Part shown: one piece after another, positions 57,006 through 64,000 of the stretch
Numbering within the stretch: position 1 is the stretch's first letter
Layout: each line of letters starts with the position of its first letter
Source: Taudactylus pleione
Taxonomy: Eukaryota; Chordata; Amphibia; Anura; Myobatrachidae
Assembly: GCA_031769625.1 (NCBI GenBank)
Contig: JAUIMM010000534.1
Coordinates: forward strand, 11,201,001-11,265,000
Reading direction: 5' to 3'
DNA length: 64,000 nucleotides
The notes under the pieces: model-generated
Database searches by the model: none
Told to the model about the DNA's origin: nothing
The model's input: only the letters and a program-made list of their open reading frames with translations
Made by a program: the position numbers and the translations under genes

Positions 57006-60000
57006 TCTAAACGACCCCCAGAGTGTACGTATATTTAGCACAGTGGGCCTAATCTGTATAGAGGCCAAACATAACAGAGATATATTGCATACTGATCAAG
57101 TTACATTAGGCTGAATATTTATCAATCCTGAAAGTCGACTGTATAATGGGCATAATGGGTCCTCCACTGTATCTTCATTATTGCCAATTATATTCTATAC
57201 TGGGAACAGAGACTATTGGGGAGATTCAATTAGCAGCACGTTTCCATCAGAATATTGCACGCTGATGTAATGCTGGTTATCCTGCAGGAAATCCTCGCTC
57301 GGCTTTGCTCACACCTATAGAGGTGCAGAAATAACTAGCCTTGGCCTAGCTATTAATGTCATTTCAATATATAAACATCCTAAGAGTATTTTCATTTTAA
57401 TTGTGTTTTTTATATTAATTCAATCCCTTGCTTGTTTTCTACCCAAGTAGCAGTCTTGAAAAATAAAAATTGGACAGAAGCAGCAGGTTAATGAAATAAG
57501 AAAGAGCTGCTAGGAACTGATTGATTCAATGAGTGGATGCAGTAAAAGAGAACTTTGGCGAATAAGGAGATAGCAAAGGGACAGATGTGTAATAAATGGC
57601 AAGTGTATCATGGGAAGCAGAGGTGATGGAGAATATAAACATATCACACATTAGTAGAGATTATTTTGTGCACTTCTCCTTTAAGGAATGTAGAACACGA
57701 GTGAGGTCATGCTGTGATGTCATAATGGTAGCTCTTTGCTGTTGCTACCACTCTTAGCTGCCCAGGACACTGACATAGCATTATCATTGCTGTCATTAAC
57801 ATACTCCAAATACATCTCTTGCACCCAGCCCACTGAGGGAAAGATATCCTCTTGCGGTAAGTATCTCATCAAAGATAAGGGCGTTTCACTTGGATGTGCC
57901 TGCAGACTTGGAGCTTGACTACCATAAAATATGACCTTGAGCTTGTTTATTTCTATAATTGGAGGTTCTAGCAGCACAGCACATCTATCAAAATGTAGTA
58001 GCCATTCGGGTAAACTCGGTGCTTCTCAAAAGGGGATGACCGTCCTCTTCAGAAAATTGCGCAGCTTTGGGAGGAATGTAAATTGGGTAATCTCAGGAGA
58101 TGTGGACTGGAGCTACATTAATGACGTCAGCCAATGTTATTTATTAATGTGGTGAAATGTATACTGCATTTTAGTGTCAAATGTTCATATTTTAAATAAG
58201 TTTGGAAATATAACTCTGCATAGCCTCCTAGTGCCCAGAGGGACGGGCAGTCCTTCAAGCCATGGGTCCCCAGAGGTTTCCTCCACAGGGGGTTTTTCCT
58301 CTCCTGAGTGCTTGAAGGATGATTCTTTGTGAGTCATGAGGCTTCCACCATCTTGGTCTTCTTATAGGACAGGCTTGTAAGAGCCTCCGGCTAATCTTGG
58401 GCACTAATTTATTTTACAATGCAGAGTAAAAATAAAGTGTTGTTTTCCTTGTGCTAAAATTCATAATAAATATATTTTAAAATTGATTTTGCTTGATGTG
58501 GTCTTTGTTTTTTTCATAATGGAGGTTCTTAGAAGGTTAAGAGGCTGTGAGGTCTAGCAAAGTAAATCAGGTGATAAACTCTTCTTACAGTAAATACTGT
58601 ATATCTGCTACTATAGAATCAGGAATATGGTCTTTCTCCCTACTTGTTGTTACCCACTTGTCTAGTTTACAACAATGGTAAAATGAGTTATATGGAAAAT
58701 ATTAAGAGGTTCCAGTGACATTTTGCAATTTCTTTACAAAGAAACAAAATCTGACCAAAACGAAGAAGAAACTAAAATAAAAACAAAAATGTTATGTTCA
58801 TTTCATGACACTCACAAAACACTAAAGGCCTTGTATTCTGAATGACATAAAATATTTCTATGAAGCTCATATGGATTACTGGCACCTGAGAAGCGATATG
58901 ATAACTTTGGGCTGTGGTAAGGGTCCCAATGACAAAAACTTTGTTTGCACACAATCCGGGTCAAGATTTTACAGGGATTCCTACCGTGTATTTCTTTTCT
59001 CATATAAATATTAAGTAATGAATATATCCAAATAATCTTAATACAGAACATGGGGCAATTTATATGTTGGTACTATTAAGACTGCTTATCAAATTCATCA
59101 TTTACTACATTTCCAATCTTCTGCTTTCTTTCACCCGAAATCTGTTTCACGCCTCCCAGAACTATCCTGTAAATAGAATTGAGATTTGATAATCTTCGCA
59201 CTACATAATAGTTTAAGGTTATGACCTAATGGCGATGTGCAGGATATGGCGGTGGTACATGATGTCATTGGGGAATTGGTCAAGTCCAGAAAGGACACAA
59301 GAAATGAAAGAGATCAGGTGAAATTGAAATAATATAAAATGTTTTCTAACATGTATACTCTTCTGTGCTGGAGAAAATGAAGCAAACGACATATGGAAGG
59401 TTACAGTCCCTTTAAATAGCAACTATTTAGGATGGTTTTCAAGGCATTTCTTAAAGAGATTGGATACCCTGTCCAACTGCATTATGTAATGCAATCATCC
59501 TGCAGACTTGGAAGCAGCGGGGTGCACCTGCAGAACAGGTAGCCATTATGAATGGATTAAAAATGACATATTTGGCTCACATTCACTTCCGAGATGCCTA
59601 ATTGAGTCTGCCAAGTCCCAGGCAATTGCTCAATGTTATGATCCTGTGCTGTTGACACGATAAGAAGAATACCCAAAGCAAGGGGTCCTCCTGTCACCTA
59701 GTCCAAGCCTATTCTGCAGGGGGGATATGTGCCTTTTCCGTAGGGAAAAAAAACAGCCAGAGGCATCACTAGGATTCTTTGGAGCTCAGAACTTGTTGAG
59801 GAACGATGTGCCCCGCACCCGCACAGAGACATAGAGAGAAACATATCTGCGCTCCTCTGGCGCGCAGCAAAAAAAATGGGCGTGGTCACATACCGAAGGG
59901 CCGTGGCCACTAAAAATGGGACGTGCCAACATGGCACACCACCCATTTCTTGTCACTCTGGGAACATTACTTTCCATTCCATATACACCTTACCTATACG

Positions 60001-60483
60001 GTGGTTTCTCACAATGTGGAACCTCTGAAGAAATATATCCTCCATGGGAAGACGGCGTCTTCGGTCGGCATTCATTATTCATGTAGGTCACATCGTCCAG
60101 AAGATGCCTGTTTGTGTGGGAATATTAACAAGGTCATCGTATTACAACAGCGGTTCAACCAGACTCGTTCCCCCTGTCTACCTTCCTGCCCCCTGCATCT
60201 CTTAGCCACACCATCTCCCCCTGCATCCTCTCTCAGCACACCATAACCTCCCCAGACACACACACACTGACACAGACCCACACTGACAAAAGCCTACACA
60301 GACACACACACCTTTTCCACACAAATGCAGCCAGCCAAATAAATAAAACGGCTCGCGCATGCAGGCGCTTTTAGCACTACAAGTGCCTGCATACCCATGG
60401 CTGAAAAATCATGTTGCAGCTTGAAGAAATCATCCAGGACCAGCTGGGACCTGAAGTGCCAAAGAAAAAAAACACATATAAAC

Positions 60484-60975
60484 TTGATATGTGTGCCAGA
60501 CCATTTCTTTTGGATTTGACTCAGATTCGTCGTCCGGCCTTCGATTTGGATTTGGCAAAGCGCCATGACTGGGTTTGGCTTTGGATTTAGATTTGGATTT
60601 TGTTACAAAAATTGTCAAAAAAGCTAAAATCACATAATTTGGGCTTTTTTTTGTTCCTAGAGTATTATTTACCCCAATAACATTAATTTCCAGTCATTTA
60701 CAGTCAATTTAGACCACCTCACAGCTCACAATATTATTTTCACCATTATTGGCCAAAGGCTGCAGTGAGCTGGCTGGTTACTAAGCGACGGACTGGCGGC
60801 ACAGACACCGCAGTTTAAAGCACATCTATGAAGCATTGCCACTCACTATTGAATCACAGTACTTGTGTATTATGCACACATAGAGGGCTAAGGCCCAAGG
60901 AGTCATGGTGCATGTATACACAGAGGGCTAAGGCCCAAGGAGTCATGGTGCTTGTATACACAGTGGGGTACAGCA
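60484..60975 (+). mobile_element. hAT-related relic in U11
   Basis: Same structure. Near-identical to the U10 copy. Confidence 0.78.
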
Positions 60976-61063
60976 CAAAAAAGTGTTTTTTTTCTTCACT
61001 TTTTTAACTTTTAACCTTCTTCAAAGTCTTTTTTAAATTTTAAACTTTTTTTTTGCACACAAA

Positions 61064-61575
61064 GCCACTTGCGAGTCTGGACACAGCCCCTTTAATCAGC
61101 AAAGTATTGCGCAGCATACATCAGCGAGCAGCGTGAACCCTATATACAGTCACTTTACCAGCACAGCCACTTGTGAGTCTCTGGACACAGCACTTAATCA
61201 GCAGAGTATAGCGCAGCATACATCAGCATACAGTGTGCCCCCTTACACAGTCACTTTGCCAGCACAGCCACCTGTGAGTCTCTGGACACAGCACTTAATC
61301 AGCAGAGTATAACGCAGCATACATCAGCGTACAGTGTGCCCCCTTACACAGTCACTTTGCCAGCACAGCCACCTGTGAGTCTCTGGACACAGCACTTAAT
61401 CAGCAGAGTATAGCGCAGCATACATCAGCGTACAGTGTGCCCCCTTACACAGTCACTTTGCCAGCACAGCCACCTGTGAGTCTCTGGACACAGCACTTAA
61501 TCAGCATAGTATAGCGCAGCATATATCAGCGTGCAGTGTGCCCCGTCACACAATCACTTTGTCAGCACAGCCAAC
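61064..61575 (+). repeat. 101-bp minisatellite, U11, 5 monomers
   Basis: 506-bp span, five monomers. Confidence 0.92.
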
Positions 61576-63290
61576 TCTAAACGACCCCCAGAGTGTACGT
61601 ATATTTAGCACAGTGGGCCTAATCTGTATAGTGGCCAAACATAACAGGGATATATTGCATACTGATCAAGTTACATTAGGCTGAATATTTATCAATCCTG
61701 AAAGTCGACTGTATAATGGGCATAATGGGTCCTCCACTGTATCTTCATTATTGCCAATTATATTCTATACTGGGAACAGAGACTATTGGGGAGATTCAAT
61801 TAGCAGCACGTTTCCATCAAAATATTGCACGCTGATGTAATGCTGGTTATCCTGCAGGAAATCCTCGCTCGGCTTTGCTCACACCTATAGAGGTGCAGAA
61901 ATAACTAGCCTTGGCCTAGCTATTAATGTCATTTCAATATATAAACATCCTAAGAGTATTTTCATTTTAATTGTGTTTTTTATATTAATTCAATCCCTTG
62001 CTTGTTTTCTTCCCAAGTAGCAGTCTTGAAAAATAAAATTTGTACAGAAGCAGCAGGTTAATGAAATGAGAAAGAGCTGCTAGGAACTGATTGATTCAAT
62101 GAGTGGATGCAGTAAAAGAGAACTTTGGCGAATAAGGAGATAGCAAAGGGACAGATGTGTAATAAATGGCAAGTGTATCATGGGAAGCAGAGGTGATGGA
62201 GAATATAAACATATCACACATTAGTAGAGATTATTTTGTGCACTTCTCCTTTAAGGAATGTAGAACACGAGTGAGGTCATGCTGTGATGTCATAATGGTA
62301 GCTCTTTGCTGTTGCTACCACTCTTAGCTGCCCAGGACACTGACATAGCATTATCATTGCTGTCATTAACATACTCCAAATACATCTCTTGCACCCAGCC
62401 CACTGAGGGAAAGATATCCTCTTGCGGTAAGTATCTCATCAAAGATAAGGGCGTTTCACTTGGATGTGCCTGCAGACTTGGAGCTTGACTACCATAAAAT
62501 ATGACCTTGAGCTTGTTTATTTCTATAATTGGAGGTTCTAGCAGCACAGCACATCTATCAAAATGTAGTAGCCATTCGGGTAAACTCGGTGCTTCTCAAA
62601 AGGGGATGACCGTCCTCTTCAGAAAATTACGCAGCTTTGGGAGGAATGTAAATTGGGTAATCTCAGGAGATGTGGACTGGAGCTACATTAATGACGTCAG
62701 CCAATGTTATTTATTAATGTGGTGAAATGTATACTGCATTTTAGTGTCAAATGTTCATATTTTAAATAAGTTTGGAAATATAACTCTGCATAGCATCCTA
62801 GTGCCCAGAGGGACGGGCAGTCCTTCAAGCCATGGGTCCCCAGAGGTTTCCTCCACAGGGGTTTTTTCCTCTCCTGAGTGCTTGAAGGATGATTCTTTGT
62901 GAGTCATGAGGCTTCCACCATCTTGGTCTTCTTATAGGACAGGCTTGTAAGAGCCTCCGGCTAATCTTGGGCACTAATTTATTTTACAATGCAGAGTAAA
63001 AATAAAGTGTTGTTTTCCTTGTGCTAAAATTCATAATAAATATATTTTAAAATTGATTTTGCTTGATGTGGTCTTTGTTTTTTTCATAATGGAGGTTCTT
63101 AGAAGGTTAAGAGGCTGTGAGGTCTAGCAAAGTAAATCAGGTGATAAACTCTTCTTACAGTAAATACTGTATATCTGCTACTATAGAATCAGGAATATGG
63201 TCTTTCTCCGTACTTGTTGTTACCCACTTGTCTAGTTTACAACAATGGTAAAATGAGTTATATGGAAAATATTAAGAGGTTCCAGTGACA

Positions 63291-64000
63291 TTTTGCAATT
63301 TCTTTACAAAGAAACAAAATCTGACCAAAACGAAGAAGAAACTAAAATAAAAACAAAAATGTTATGTTCATTTCATGACACTCACAAAACACTAAAGGCC
63401 TTGTATTCTGAATGACATAAAATATTTCTATGAAGCTCATATGGATTACTGGCACCTGAGAAGCGATATGATAAATTTGGGCTGTGGTAAGGGTCCCAAT
63501 GACAAAAACTTTGTTTGCACACAATCCGGGTCAAGATTTTACAGGGATTCCTACCGTGTATTTCTTTTCTCATATAAATATTAAGTAATGAATATATCCA
63601 AATAATCTTAATACAGAACATGGGGCAATTTATATGTTGGTACTATTAAGACTGCTTATCAAATTCATCATTTACTACATTTCCAATCTTCTGCTTTCTT
63701 TCACCCAAAATCTGTTTCACGCCTCCCAGAACTATCCTGTAAATAGAATTGAGATTTGATAATCTTCGCACTACATAATAGTTTAAGGTTATGACCTAAT
63801 GGCGATGTGCAGGATATGGCGGTGGTGCATGATGTCATTGGGGAATTGGTCAAGTCCAGAAAGGACACAAGAAATGAAAGAGATCAGGTGAAATTGAAAT
63901 AATATAAAATGTTTTCTAACATGTATACTCTTCTGTGCTGGAGAAAATGAAGCAAACGACATATGGAAGGTTACAGTCCCTTTAAATAGCAACTATTTAG
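63291..64000 (+). repeat. Array unit U12, first 710 bp only
   Basis: It continues the array to the window end with type-B sequence. The segment is AT-rich and I see no gene in it. Confidence 0.95.

Larger units (their letters stand above)
54151..58720 (+). repeat. Array unit U10 (4570 bp)
   Basis: It has five 101-bp monomers. It shares a set of variants with U11 not seen elsewhere: AACTTGTTGAGGAACG near 55225, GTGTGCCAGACC near 55923, TTCATTATTGCC near 57174 and GAGATAGCAAAGG near 57567. This fits a recent one-unit duplication. Confidence 0.95.
58721..63290 (+). repeat. Array unit U11 (4570 bp)
   Basis: It has the same length as U10 and the same private variants. The sequence just before the landmark (GAGGTTCCAGTG) is also shared between its two ends, where other units read GAGGATCCAGTG. 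Confidence 0.95.
1..64000. repeat. Tandem array of a 4.4-4.7 kb unit (macrosatellite-like), about 11.2 units
   Basis: The landmark TTTTGCAAT recurs in the same orientation at 2, 10809, 15184, 19761, 28912, 33586, 38159, 42727, 54151, 58721 and 63291; at 24336 it reads TTTTGTAAT. Everything between these points is collinear except for two mobile-element insertions. Unit lengths with the insertions removed are about 4370, 4375, 4577, 4575, 4576, 4674, 4573, 4568, 4369, 4570 and 4570 bp. Units differ mostly by scattered substitutions, so the array has been homogenised recently. It runs off both ends of the window. I do not recognise the unit as a known satellite or gene cluster. Confidence 0.97.

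Overview
The window is vertebrate nuclear DNA, most likely amphibian (probably a frog). It holds no host protein-coding gene and no rRNA, tRNA or snRNA gene that I can recognise. The assignment is an inference. It rests on the large repeat load, a hAT transposon with a BED finger, and an Ngaro-type tyrosine-recombinase retrotransposon carrying an SGNH hydrolase ORF. A fish is not excluded.

The whole 64 kb is one head-to-tail tandem array of a 4.37-4.67 kb unit. I count eleven complete units (U1-U11) and the start of a twelfth, in the same orientation and very similar by eye. Both window ends lie inside the array. Unit length changes in steps of about 101 bp because each unit carries an internal 101-bp minisatellite with 3, 5 or 6 copies. 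Each unit also carries a roughly 490-bp relic that matches one end of a hAT transposon, followed by a short 40-bp minisatellite. Shared variants split the units into subfamilies (U1-U2; U3 and U6; U10-U11). At least one unit (U7) looks like a recombinant of two others.

Two large mobile elements each interrupt a single unit. In U1, positions 3336-9764 are a 6.4-kb hAT transposon flanked by an 8-bp target duplication (CCTTTAAG). Its minus-strand transposase has a BED finger, DDE-type motifs and a C-terminal dimerisation domain, but is broken by two frameshifts and one stop codon. Between its probable promoter (a TATA box inside a CpG-rich, hairpin-rich end) and the transposase start lies a 2.4-kb minisatellite of about 60 monomers of 37-41 bp.

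In U9, positions 43589-50643 are a 7.05-kb Ngaro-type element on the minus strand. It has the diagnostic split direct repeats A1-ORFs-B1-A2-B2 and open reading frames for Gag, reverse transcriptase-RNase H, tyrosine recombinase and an SGNH hydrolase. The A repeats look identical and the B repeats differ at about five positions. All catalytic motifs are present, so this is a young and possibly competent copy. The Gag, RT-RH and recombinase would act together: Gag packages the RNA, RT-RH copies it, and the recombinase inserts a circular DNA without cutting a staggered target.

The rest of the array is non-coding as far as the sequence shows. The short ORFs recurring in every unit are explained by unit identity rather than selection. 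A possible polyadenylation site, a splice-donor-like site and several inverted repeats within the unit are noted as weak candidates.
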